The translations under genes were made by a program, and so were the position numbers. The notes beneath the pieces were generated by a model, which searched no databases, was not told where the DNA came from, and saw nothing but the letters and a program-made list of their open reading frames with translations. From Anopheles merus (taxonomy: Eukaryota; Arthropoda; Insecta; Diptera; Culicidae): a stretch of 64,000 nucleotides of DNA. Shown piece after piece: positions 53,325-63,584 of this stretch (position 1 is its first letter; every line of letters begins with the position of its first letter). The DNA lies in NCBI RefSeq assembly GCF_017562075.2, contig NW_024427605.1, positions 186,001-250,000 of the forward strand. The letters are read 5' to 3'.

Positions 53325-54597
53325 TAGTGTTGAGAATTTCGTTAAAAAAAGGAACGGAACGGAACTAGTTCATTTTTCAAAAAGTACGGAACGTGAACCT
53401 GGGGTGCAAATGAACCGACCCAGGGCTTAGAAGCCGGGGGGGGGGGGGGTTACTTGAGATAGGATATGAAAAGGCGTTTCTTAAATCATCATTCTGAAAT
53501 CACCAAATCCAGATGGGTTCAACCTGATGTCCAGGAAGCTGTACCAGCGGTGCTAATATAAAGCATGCATTTATTATCTAGCATTTTTAAACTTTTTAGA
53601 TGCGACGACCATTTTCGGTCAAAGCCTTTCTGTACCACTAATAGGCTTGGCTATCAGTAACTTAAATGCCCATAGCAGGATAATCATCCCAGCGTATTGG
53701 GGCACGATCCATTCGAGGCTTTTACCCATGCCGATGTTATTGAGTGGTAGGAGTTGACGATTGTATCACGAGATTGACTAATTATTTGAATTTCACTTAC
53801 TACTTAGAAGAAATAGTTTTTTTTTCACATAAATCGTTTACAACATCACGGCACTCAAACGGTTGTCGAATGGTACAGAATGCTTCGAATCGAATGGCTA
53901 AATATTGGAATCGTGCCGAGTGCCAAGATCAAGCGGATATCGTGGCATAAAAAATAATTACATTTTATTTTTCGTTGTTCATAATCGCATATTATAATAC
54001 ATCTCTTCCAACCCGTTCTGCCATATGAGTACAGATTTAAATTTTATGATAATTATTTGTCTGGTTAGGATAAGCTAAATAATAACAAAAAGTATAATAG
54101 ATGTTACAAATTGCACCATAACACCAAATAACATTTTTGGTCTCGCTTATCACGATTTTTATAAACGATACGCGACGAAGTGCGATGAATATTCCTGTGA
54201 GCATGGGAGAGTGCACAGGCAACACATACTGTGTGCGAGAAAGAGTGAACAGTTATCTTGCATGCAGCAAGCAACAGCCGGACAAAGCCGGTTTTTTTAA
54301 AGAACGGAACGCACGAACGATAGCACCTTGCTGACAATATTGAACCGGCAAAGACCGGAACGGAGTGAACGGAAAGAACGAATTGAACGGAACGGAATGA
54401 ACGGAAAGAACAGAATGAACGGAAAGAACGAAATGAACGGAACGGAACGGAATGAACGGAATGAACGGAACGGAATGAACGAAAAGAACGGAAAGAACGG
54501 AATGAACGGAACGATTTTGTATAAAGGATCGGAACGGAACGGCCTACTTAAAGAACGGAACTTTTTTACTAGGTTCGGACCGGAACGGCCAACACTA
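53325..54597. mobile_element. Second non-autonomous hAT element, 1273 bp
   Basis: An exact 8-bp duplication, GTATGTTC, lies at 53317-53324 and 54598-54605. The termini TAGTGTTG are inverted repeats sharing the core of the first hAT (13098). The right end carries a long array of GGAACGGAA/GAATGAACG units and the left end a few. There is no transposase frame. It is inserted in the WN(V/I)RTL codons of the RTE endonuclease. A G13 run lies near 53437. Confidence 0.92.
54345..54585. repeat. Subterminal GGAACGGAATGAAC array
   Basis: Tandem degenerate 5- to 10-base units (GGAACGGAAC, GGAATGAACG, GGAAAGAACG) run for about 240 bases toward the right terminus. The reverse orientation is present as a shorter tract at 53350-53395. 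Confidence 0.92.
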
Positions 54598-54941
54598 GTA
54601 TGTTCCATGAGCCCATTTTGATATTTGTCTGGGGGCATTGCGTAGGGTCGGTATCGTTAGGTCCGTATCGTAAATCCTTGATGTTTTCTGTAGTCGTTTT
54701 GTCCGTGAGACTGGGTGGCTGGCCCTGCGCTCACGTGGCCGTTTTATTTAACGTTGGGTTGCCCCCCATCTTGTCCATCTCATAGCAGAGCCATTCATTA
54801 TAGCCATCTAATGTTTTAATGAAAAGAGCAGCCTCAAGGTTTTATTTTTGTTGTTGTTCTTGATTCGTTTAAAGCGTGTAGTATTTATTTAATATTTGTT
54901 CTCTTTCAGTATATTTACACAATGTAGTAATGATTTTTTCA

Positions 54942-54957
54942 ATCATTTTTTTTGTAG
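54942..54957 (+). promoter_or_regulatory. Splice acceptor of the host exon
   Basis: The pyrimidine-rich CATTTTTTTTGTAG directly precedes the first conserved codons at 54958. Confidence 0.7.
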
Positions 54958-55981
54958 GAATCAACCCGTTCCGGCGTTGTCTCATCGGCCATAGCAACCT
55001 CTAATATGAATGATAGTTTAATTGTGCATCCTTCAGTAATTATATGCATGCTAAAACTACTACCATCGATTGGAAAGCCCAATTCGTCAGATCACGGCGA
55101 TCAAACAATATGTTGGAGAAGTTTCACTAGGAGCGCAATCGCACTATAGGTTTTTTAGCCGATGTAATTAAATCGTTAGTGCGTAGTGAACGTAATCAAC
55201 AGATTATGTGTGAAAACGGATTAAATGAATATATTGTCTGCTATTACAAGGAATCATTGATAAATGAGCAACATCCCCTTCACGCATCGCTGCACTACAT
55301 CTTCGAACGCTTAGCTGTTCAGAAATTAATGCCTAAGGAATTGCGAAATTTTCTTCGTTTGGGTCTTAAATGTTGTAATGAAAATTACACCGATCAATTT
55401 GAAAAAAATATACTTCCTGCGCCACTAACTCGTGTAAAAACGCTTGTGTCAATTACAACGCCACGTGATTTTAGAAGCCAATTATCATCCACAATGCCAT
55501 CATTCATCGAGATGGACATGTCAACCGAAGGATTTGCATGTTTATACTTTCCGAACATTGCGCCAAGTCATCTACAATATCAATTGAAAACACTTCACCA
55601 CCTGATTACTCCAGTAGCCACAGCACAGAGTACTAGCAGAACCAGTATAACTGGAATGAGTGTAGGGTCACTCACTGGTTTTCATTCTAATATCAACAAA
55701 AGTAATTTCACTCGATCCTCAATGGAACCATACGTTGGCGGAGGCATCGGTTCTGATGATAGATCATTTCCATCACCTAATGGATTAACCTTCAGCACAT
55801 GGTTTTGTCTTGAGCGATATCCACAAGATCATATAGCAGATGATAACCCAATAAGACTTATACATATCGTTCGCTCAAATGATAACTTAAACGAGGAAGC
55901 AGTGATTATATTCAGTATTTTTATTTTGCCCAGCGACAAAACCCCTCTCAGTTGCAACACAGGAGTTTCCTTTCTCACAAG
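54958..55981 (+). CDS. bchs: Exon of a blue cheese/WDFY3-like BEACH protein
   Basis: The sequence reads ESTRSGVVSSA at the acceptor, in frame 1, up to a TAG at 55147-55149. Then in another frame it continues DVIKSLVRSERNQQIMCENG, HPLHASLHYIFERLAVQKL, PKELRNFLRLG, PLTRVKTLVSITTPRDFR, EGFACLYFPNIAP and SPNGLTFSTWFCLERYP, ending at a good donor (ACAAG/GTAAGC). These match in order what I know of the concanavalin-like region of ALFY/WDFY3 and Drosophila Blue cheese, large scaffold proteins of selective autophagy acting on ubiquitinated aggregates. The rest of the gene (BEACH, WD40, FYVE) is not in the window. The frame change beside a T6 run could be a base-call error or a real lesion, so it may be a working exon or a recent pseudogene. 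The 3' segment is open for 278 codons, which favours selection. Confidence 0.62.
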
Positions 55982-56303
55982 GTAAGCACAGATTTTTAAA
56001 ACAAGTTTGATTTATTTATTTATTGAAACTAATTGCATCTCACGTGCAAAAAAAAAGTTTAAACCCAAGGTAACTTTATCAGCTAAATATGTAAACGAAG
56101 CTTTAAACATTTTAATTTAGTTACATTGAAATTTAAATCGTGAGTGCTTAGCGAAGCAATTTGAGCATTGAGGTGAGACTAAAATCACCTCAGTTTTCTC
56201 ATGCCAGCCGAAGAGTGCAGACGTGTTCTACCTCAAGTTCCTCTACTGACCCACAATTTATACCCCTGTGATCAGTAAAGTGCAGAATTACCTGTGTCTA
56301 TGA
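55982..56303 (+). other. Splice donor and start of intron
   Basis: GTAAGC at 55982-55987, followed by AT-rich non-coding sequence. No following exon of the same gene could be recognised up to 64000. Confidence 0.55.
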
Positions 56304-56585
56304 CGAGCGCCTACACGTATGGTCCAAAACAGCCGAAGTCATACAAAATAATGAAAAAGTTAGCGCCCTTTTGTTCCGGCGTCTTCGCGAAGTTTACCGA
56401 GCCGACCCGAATAGTTCCCAACGGTCACCAGCACTCAGAGATCCTTTGAATAAGCGCTTGAATGCCTGCGCCTACACGTACGGTCCAAAACAGCCGAAGT
56501 CATACAAAATCATAAAAAGTCTGCGCCTTTACGTTCCGTCTGCTCCGTCGGGTAAACCTGACCTTTACCGAGCCAATCCAAATAG
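56304..56585. repeat. Direct repeat pair, about 110 bp
   Basis: 56304-56414 and 56467-56585 share GCGCCTACACGTA, GGTCCAAAACAGCCGAAG and the end TTTACCGAGCC. Between them, at 56417, is a truncated left end of the CCCAACGGTCACC family. Confidence 0.8.
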
Positions 56586-56901
56586 ATGTGTTCGTTAAAG
56601 ATGTGTGCGTATCAGGTAGCAGCATGTGTACTGCTAACCTGTCGTATGCCGCTGTGATACCGATCGAGACGTATAGACAACGCATCAACAGGACATGTGT
56701 AGCCGTGAGGAATCTTTTCTGAGTCTCTTTTGTCTCTTCCTTGCCTTTAGATACTGATGAGTGAAGCATCGGGTTTGGGTAGGTTCGGGGTATAAGCGCT
56801 GTCCCTCTCATGTTAATGGTGAAGATAGAATCGTATGCCATCGGCTCTGCATTCGAGCGTGGACAGGCCCGTGGACGCCGTCTGTTCGCACACAATAAGA
56901 A
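56586..56901. other. Unassigned sequence
   Basis: No gene, terminal repeat or match elsewhere in the window was seen. Confidence 0.5.
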
Positions 56902-59304
56902 CCCAACGGTCACCAGCACTCAGAGATCCGCTGAGATTGAAGCTGATTTTGAAGCTGAATTGGCGAAACGTCTCAGCCTCCGAAGTAACCCGAAGCCGAA
57001 GCGAACGCGAACGGAGTTCGGTACGAACCCTCGTTTAATAAGCCCCCTTCCCCTTTTGCCAGGATTTCTTTCTAAAACGATCCAGTGCACACCATTATTA
57101 TAAGTTAATTCGATTTATTGAACATCGAACCAACATAGAATACAAAGAAAACACAACACTTGCTCAATAATCACTGCACTTAATTCTAAATTAACGCACA
57201 TAATTAAAAAAACACTTTTTACAGTCGCACTGAGTAAAAAATAACAAATTCAGCACAGCACTTTCTGCTCCTCATCGCTGTTGCTCCTGGTTTTTTCTCG
57301 CTGCACTGTACGGGCCACCTGCTCCAACACTGCGACACAGCCACAGGTTTTGTTGTCTCCGTTCGCCGTGAAACACACATGAAATGGAAGAAAAATGTTA
57401 TTAATTAGGAGGGAGGATGTTTGTTGATAATTTTAATCACTTTTACTTACCTCAAATAAAACAAATCTCCATTTTTCACGGGGTTTATCCGCCGACTACC
57501 AAGCGCAGAAACACTATACAAGCACCAACCTCACTGGACTGAACGTAAAGCCTATTGCGTTAATGTGTGTATGCGCTTCTGCCAAGCCAACCGCGCCGTA
57601 CTGCGTGTGTCGCCAAGTGCGTGTGTGTGTATATTTGCACCACTGGACACAGAACACAAATCTCACCGCAAAGCAGAGCGTATGTCGCCAAGTGTATGCA
57701 TGTGTGTATTTGCACCACTGAATTCTGAAAATCCACCGTGTATCGCCACGTGCGTGGCTGTGTGTAGTATCACCGTGGACTGCAGAAAACTACCCCCTAC
57801 GGACAAAGATCGGGTAATTTTTATCATGGTGTGCGTAAAAACCTAGAGTTAAGCCGATGGAAGATTTTCTAGGCTTAAAAAAGGGGGTGGGAACGGGTAC
57901 CACGGTTCTCTCCCGCTCCCATGTAAAATACACGGTGCGCTCTCTCAATGCTCGCGCCCATACGCGAGCATCCTTTCGTGTGCTTGTGTTAGTTTCTTTC
58001 GTGTTGCGCTGTGTGCGTTTCTTTCGTTCAGCGATCGCTCACACTCGCTGCGTATTTTTTTGTTATCTAAAGCTAAACAAAAACGTAAACACGCGTAGAT
58101 TTTTTTTCATCACTTTATTGAAACATTTACATTTTAACTTTACACGATTTCACACATTTACGTAAGTTGATACACAATATTTGACTAAAATAAATTGATC
58201 GCTCCATCGATGCAAACGTTAAAATAGCCGAATATCTGCGTAGATCCTTTTATACTCGTTGATTACTGTAAAAAAGATACGAAATGAAGCTGCGCAATGT
58301 ACATAACATGTATTACGAATCATTCGCGCAGCTTCATTTGAATTCGCACAACACTTGAACACTTGAACACTTTACAAAATCATAACATCAATCGTCCAGG
58401 ACTTAGGCTGACGCACGTGCGGCCGCTCGCTGCCGATCCTTGAGCTGTACTGACGATTTCGTGTGGTAGCAAGAACGAGAGCACACAGAGGAACTTTCGG
58501 TGCAGCAGTGCAAGCGAGACACCGACATCAGCACAGCGCTGCGAGCAGATCAAACTGAGCGAGCTGGCCGAAAATGAACGCACACATTTCCACATGTGTA
58601 ACTGTGTTAGTGCCAAAACTGTGTCGAAACCAAAACGCGCTCTCGCCTCCGTGTATTTCACACCGATTCTCCGCTTAACTCTAGGTTTTTACACACACCA
58701 TGATAAAATATCCCGCTCGTTGTTTGTAGGGCCTTCACCAGAACAGAGCGCTGGTGTGGCCAAATGTGTGCATGTGTGTACTTGCTCCACTGAAAGCCGG
58801 TATCGCACCAGATTTCGGGTGTCGCTTTGTGCGTGCGTGTGTGTTATTGTCACAGCACACTCGTTCATCATTTTTTTCGTTCTTTCGCTTGAGCCACTCG
58901 ATTTCGTTCTTCGCTGATTTTGGCAGCGCACGAGGGGTTTTCGGCTTCAACTTCCAACAACAACAACCACACGAGGAGGCTCGGGGACACTCATCAGGGG
59001 AAAATCGCTCAAATTAGAGCGAGAGACAGATAGAAAAAGTGAAAGGTCAATACAAAATCTTCGGCTTTTGACCGTTGGGCACACTCGTTCATCATTTTTT
59101 GTTCGTCTTTCGCTTGAGCCACTCGATTTCGTTCTTCGCTGATTTTGGCAGCGCACGAGGGGGTTTCGGTTTCAACTTCCAACAACAACAACCACACGAG
59201 GGGGCTCGTGGATACTCACGGAGGGAGAATCACTCAAATTAGAGCGAGAGACAGGTAGAAAAAGCGAAAGGTCAATATAAAATCTTCGGCTTTTGACCGT
59301 TGGG
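56902..59304. mobile_element. Inverted-repeat element family Y, copy 1
   Basis: Begins CCCAACGGTCACCAGC and ends GCTTTTGACCGTTGGG, giving about 11 bp of terminal inverted repeat. It contains a 230-bp module duplicated in tandem (58855-59079 and 59080-59304), tandem GTGTCGCCAAGTG units (57600-57780, 58755-58850), and an extra 1 kb at 57840-58730 not found in copy 2. No transposase is seen. The flanks are AA on both sides. Confidence 0.6.
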
Positions 59305-59324
59305 AACTTGAATTGGCGAAATTA

Positions 59325-60588
59325 CCCAACGGTCACCAGCACTCAGAGATCCGCTGAGATTGAAGCTGACTTTGAAGCTGAGTTGGCGAAACGTCTCAGC
59401 CTCCGAAGTAACCCGAAGCCGAAGCGAACCCGAACGGAGTTCGGTACGAACCTTCGTTTAATTAGCCCCCTCCCCCTTTTTTGCCAGGATTTCTTTCCAA
59501 AATGATACAGCGCACAGAATTATATCACAACAATTCTATTTATTGAAATTAATAACATTTATCTAACATGTTTTACAAAAATCAAAAACACATGCACTAC
59601 GAACACTGAGCTTAATTTCACATTAACGCACATTATTTCAAAACACACTTTCCACACTCGCACAGTGAATAAAATCACAAAATCGTCACAACACTTTCTG
59701 CTCTTCCTCGCTGTTGCGCCTAGTTCCTTTCGCTACACTGTACGGGCCACCATCTCGAGCACTACGACACAGCCACAGGTTTTGTTGTCTCAGTTCGCCG
59801 TGAAACACACATGAAATAGAAGAAAAATATTATTAATTAGGAGGGATGATGTTGGTTGATAATTTTAATCACTTTTACTTACCTCAAATTAAACAAAACT
59901 CCATTTTTCACGGATTTTATCTGCTGACAACCAAGCGCTGAAACACCACACAAGCACCAACCTCACTGGACTGAAAGTAAAGCCTACTGCGTGAATGTGG
60001 GTATGCGCTTCTGCCAAGCCAACCGCGCCGTACCGCGTTGTAGCCAAGTGCGTGTGTGTGTATATTTGCACCACTGGACACAGAACACAAATCTCACCGC
60101 ACAGCAGAGCGTATGTCGCCAAGTGTGTGCATGTGTGTATTTGCACCACTGAATTCTGAACGTCCACCGCACCGCACCAAACAGCGTGTATCGCCAAGTG
60201 CGTGGCTGTGTGTAGTATCACCGTGGACTGCAGAAAACTACCTGCACTAGAACAGAGCGCTGGTGTGGCCAAATGTGTGCATATGTGTACTTGCTCCACT
60301 GAAAGCCGGTATCGCACCAGATTTCGGGTGTCGCCTTGTGCGTGCGTGTGTGTTATTCTCACAGCACACTCGTTCATCATTTTTTTCGTTTTTTCGCTTG
60401 AGCCAGTCGATTTCGTTCTTCGCTGATTTTGGCAGCGCACGAAGGGGGTTCGGTTTCAACTTCCAACAACAACAACCACACGAGGGAGCTCGTGGATACT
60501 CACGAAGGGAAAATCACTCAAATCAGAGCGAGAGACAGATAGAAAAAACGAAAGGTCAATATAAAATCTTCGGCTTTTGACCGTTGGG
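59325..60588. mobile_element. Family Y, copy 2 (1264 bp)
   Basis: CCCAACGGTCACC...TTTGACCGTTGGG with TA on both sides (59323-59324, 60589-60590). The left 0.6 kb matches 56902-57550; the right end matches 59080-59304. Five degenerate tandem units of about 70-75 bp occupy 60020-60355. No protein is recognised; long reading frames across the tandem units are periodic. Confidence 0.7.
60020..60355. repeat. Minisatellite-like 75-bp units in family Y
   Basis: The core TGTCGCCAAGTGYGTGYNTG, followed by TGTATTTGCACCACTG, is repeated about five times with variable linkers; it also occurs at 57600-57780 and 62735-62763. Confidence 0.8.
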
Positions 60589-60590
60589 TA

Positions 60591-61607
60591 CCCAACAAAC
60601 AAAGCCGAAGTCGCTCGAACCTTTTACTCTGTGCCAGAGCGAGAAAGCATACATTCTGTATCAAGTTCTACAGCTGCAAACACAGCGCGTGTAGATGTGT
60701 GTGTGCGCGGAGCGAATGTATCGATGAAGATGGGAAGCAGCGGGGTTTTCTCATTCAGTTGACGGGACCCGAACAATTCCCCATGGTTTGGTCAGTCCAA
60801 TGCCAACGCTGCTGAGGGAAGGGTGTGTTACTTTTCCACGCGGTGGGACTCATGCTCATGATGATGAAAAACTGTATGTTCTTTGCAATATTTGCTTACT
60901 ATGTTATTGATTTCACCATTTTCTAAAATTTACACTACTTTTCAAATATTTTATGAAAATACACGTGAAAGTTTCTATAGATAATATTTTCAGAAGAAAC
61001 GGCGCAAAAAAGCCGCATTGCTAAGATTGATGATATTATCAATTTAAAAAAGTTTCTGAACCCATCATGAAAAAAAAAACAAAAATTCGAAAAACTTTTT
61101 CTAAGTATATTTTGAGTTGCTGAATCTAGCTCTCGAAGATCGTTTTTGGATAGCATGAATAGTTTCAAAGATATTTATCAAAAACCTGTTGATTTCTTCT
61201 AACACACATATTTGAAATGTTCAGCAGTAAGCGGGTATCTCTTCATTGCGCGGATGCTTGCGCCTGTGATACTAGACAAAAATCAAAAGAAGGAAAAGAT
61301 CCATTCTTATTGCATTAATAATCTCGCCAAGCGCGATGTAATAAATGGTTGAATTGTTTGATCGGCAGGTTTTAAACATTTCTTCCATCACAAACGCTGG
61401 ATCAAGACCCAGCGGTAAGTACCCTTTAATCCATATACAAACATAGCTCTCCATCCAGTTCACAGGCAAACAGACAGCAAAGAGGATTCCACAAAGCACA
61501 AGCGGCTCAGCTTCCGCTCAACGTCGAGCAAGGGTTCGAGCGATAAGCTCCCTCGAACCCATCTCGAACCTTATTTCCTTCGAGCGACTTCGGATTTGTC
61601 TGTTGGG
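60591..61607. mobile_element. Inverted-repeat element family Z, 1017 bp
   Basis: Terminal inverted repeats of about 29 bp begin CCCAACARACAAAKCCGAAG and continue to GTCGCTCGAA, with TA on both sides (60589-60590, 61608-61609). It abuts copy 2 of family Y with the single GGGTACCC junction. No transposase was recognised. The interior 60900-61510 recurs inverted at 62111-62693. Confidence 0.72.
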
Positions 61608-61609
61608 TA

Positions 61610-62110
61610 TTAAAGTGATCCGTCGGGTCCCCAAACCGAAGCAAACCCTAAGCCGAAGCAAAACCCGAACGGAGGTCTGCCTTCGTTTTAATAGCCCCCT
61701 CCCCTTTTTCGCAAATTTTCTTTCTGAAATTAAACTGTGCTCACATTTACATCAATACATTTCGATTTATTGGAAATATTAATATTAAACGAACAAAAAT
61801 CAAAATCACATGCACTACAGACTCTGAATTTAATTCCAAATCAACGCAAATTATTAAAAAAAAAACACTTTTTACACTCGCACAATGAATACACACAAAT
61901 CACAAAACTGCCATAACATTTTATGCTCTTCCTCACTGTTGCTCCTGGTTCCTCTCGCTGCACTCTACGAGCCGCCATCTTCAACACCACGGCACAGCCA
62001 CAGGCCCTGTTGTCTCCGTTCGCCGTGAAACACACATGAAATGGAAGAAAAATGATATTAATTAGAAGGGGGATGTTGGTAGATATTTTTAATCACTTTT
62101 ACTTTTTTAG
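61610..62110. repeat. Family Y, partial copy 3 (left part)
   Basis: Corresponds to 57000-57450 and 59430-59880 (GTTTTAATAGCCCCCTCCCC through ATCACTTTTACTT), with more divergence. It is broken off by an inverted Z fragment. Confidence 0.7.
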
Positions 62111-62693
62111 CCTTTTTAGCTTGTGCTTTGTGGAATCCTCTTTGCTGTCTGTTTGCCTATAAACTGGATGGAGAGTTATTTTTGTATATAGATTAAAGGG
62201 TACTTACCGCCGGGTCTTGTAATGGAAGAAATGTTTGAAACCTGCCGGTCAAACAATTCAACCATTTATTACATCGCGCTTGGCGAGATTATTAATGCAT
62301 TAAGAATGGATCTTTTTCATCGTATGATTGTTGTCTAGTATCACAGGCGCAAGCATCCGCGCAATGAAGGGATACCTACTTGCTGCTGGACATTTCAAAT
62401 ATGTGTGTTAGAAGAAATCAACAGGTTTTTGATTAATATCTTTGAAACTATTCATCCTATTCTAAAACGATCTTGGAGAGCTAGATTCAGCAACTCAAAA
62501 TATACTTAGAAAAAGTTTTCGTATTTTTGTTTTTTTTTTCATTACGGGTTTATAAACTTTTTTTAAATTGATAATATCATCAATCTTAGCAATGCGACTT
62601 TTTTGCGCCGTTTCTTCTGAAAATATCATCTATAGAAACTTTCACGTGTATTTTCATAAAATATTTGAAAAGTAGTGAAAAATTTAGAAAATG
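62111..62693. repeat. Inverted internal fragment of family Z
   Basis: Reverse-complement match to 60900-61510 (for example, CTTTGTGGAATCCTCTTTGC against GCAAAGAGGATTCCACAAAG), with scattered changes. The Z termini are missing. Confidence 0.82.
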
Positions 62694-62763
62694 GTGCCAC
62701 TGAATTCTGAACGTCCACCGCACCGCACCAAACAGCGTGTATCGCCAAGTGCGTGGCTGTGTG
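62694..62763. repeat. Family Y, partial copy 3 (tandem-unit fragment)
   Basis: ACTGAATTCTGAACGTCCAC through GCCAAGTGCGTGGCTG matches 60145-60210. Confidence 0.85.
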
Positions 62764-62765
62764 TA

Positions 62766-63580
62766 CACAAAAAACTTTTTTTACTGAACTTCAGTAAAAT
62801 TTTACTGAATTTTTTTTAACTGAAGTTTCAGTAATCCTTTCAGTAAAAAGAATGTTTACTGAATCATTCAGTAATGTCCGGTGCTCACCAAAATGACAGC
62901 TCGTTTACTGAAATCCCAGTAAAGCCATTCTCATATTACTGATTTTTCAGTAGTTGGTAGCGATTAAAAATGACGAAATACTTCTTTTAAATCGAGTTTT
63001 TATTGATGTGCAGATATTGCCAGTCCCTCAGTTCATATTCATACATATGTCGTGTTGTTTTATACAGTTTTTATACTGTATTTTGCCGCCGCAAGTGTAG
63101 ATGGTTCACTAAGCGCTCACAGACACCACGCAATTTCAGCAAGCACAGTGGATTTTAGCAAACATTTTACACACCAACACGGCTGCCAATTGTTTTAAAT
63201 TAATCCCGTAAGCCGAAATATCACCTTAAATTTCACGAGGGTGCCTGTAAGCGCCTACAAAATCAACTTTTTGCACGTCACGAGCAAGTAGGTACCGCAT
63301 TGTTTTGTTTTGATGTTCTGACTGACAGGTCGATTTGACAGAATGAATTGCTGCATTTTCAGTAATTTGTTTTACTGATATCCAGTGAAACGACTAATTT
63401 GACGCTGATTTTACTGATTTTCAGTAAAATGCGTATTACTGAAATGAATCCAGCAAATTGTTTTGCTGAAAGTCAATAAAAACATGACATTCATGCTGAA
63501 AATCAGCAAAATATTCTATTACTGAACCGTTTCAGTAAAAAACTTTACTGAAGCAGGATGAGAAAATTTGCTGTGTACCC
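62766..63580. mobile_element. MITE with many TTACTGAA/TTCAGTAA units
   Basis: The ends ACAMAAA and TTTTGCTGT are short inverted repeats between GTAC tetranucleotides (62762-62765 and 63576-63579, approximate). About 20 copies of TTACTGA or TCAGTAA in both orientations fill the outer 200 bases of each side, while the centre (62960-63330) lacks them. No coding frame. The superfamily is not determined. Confidence 0.65.
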
Positions 63581-63584
63581 GCTG

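Larger units (their letters stand above)
51494..54767 (-). mobile_element. RTE-like LINE, 3'-deleted copy, split by a hAT
   Basis: Minus-strand copy of the family at 32523-35829: 5' UTR fragment (54767-54606), endonuclease (53316-52300), linker and RT start (52340-51494). The RT ends just after the first catalytic box (LFIDFKVAYNS), so most of RT and the 3' tail are missing. A hAT element occupies 53325-54597. Confidence 0.85.

Noticed and set aside
59325..60588. piggyBac assignment for family Y because of CCC...GGG tips
   Set aside because: The flanks are TA, not TTAA, and the inner terminal sequence does not fit.
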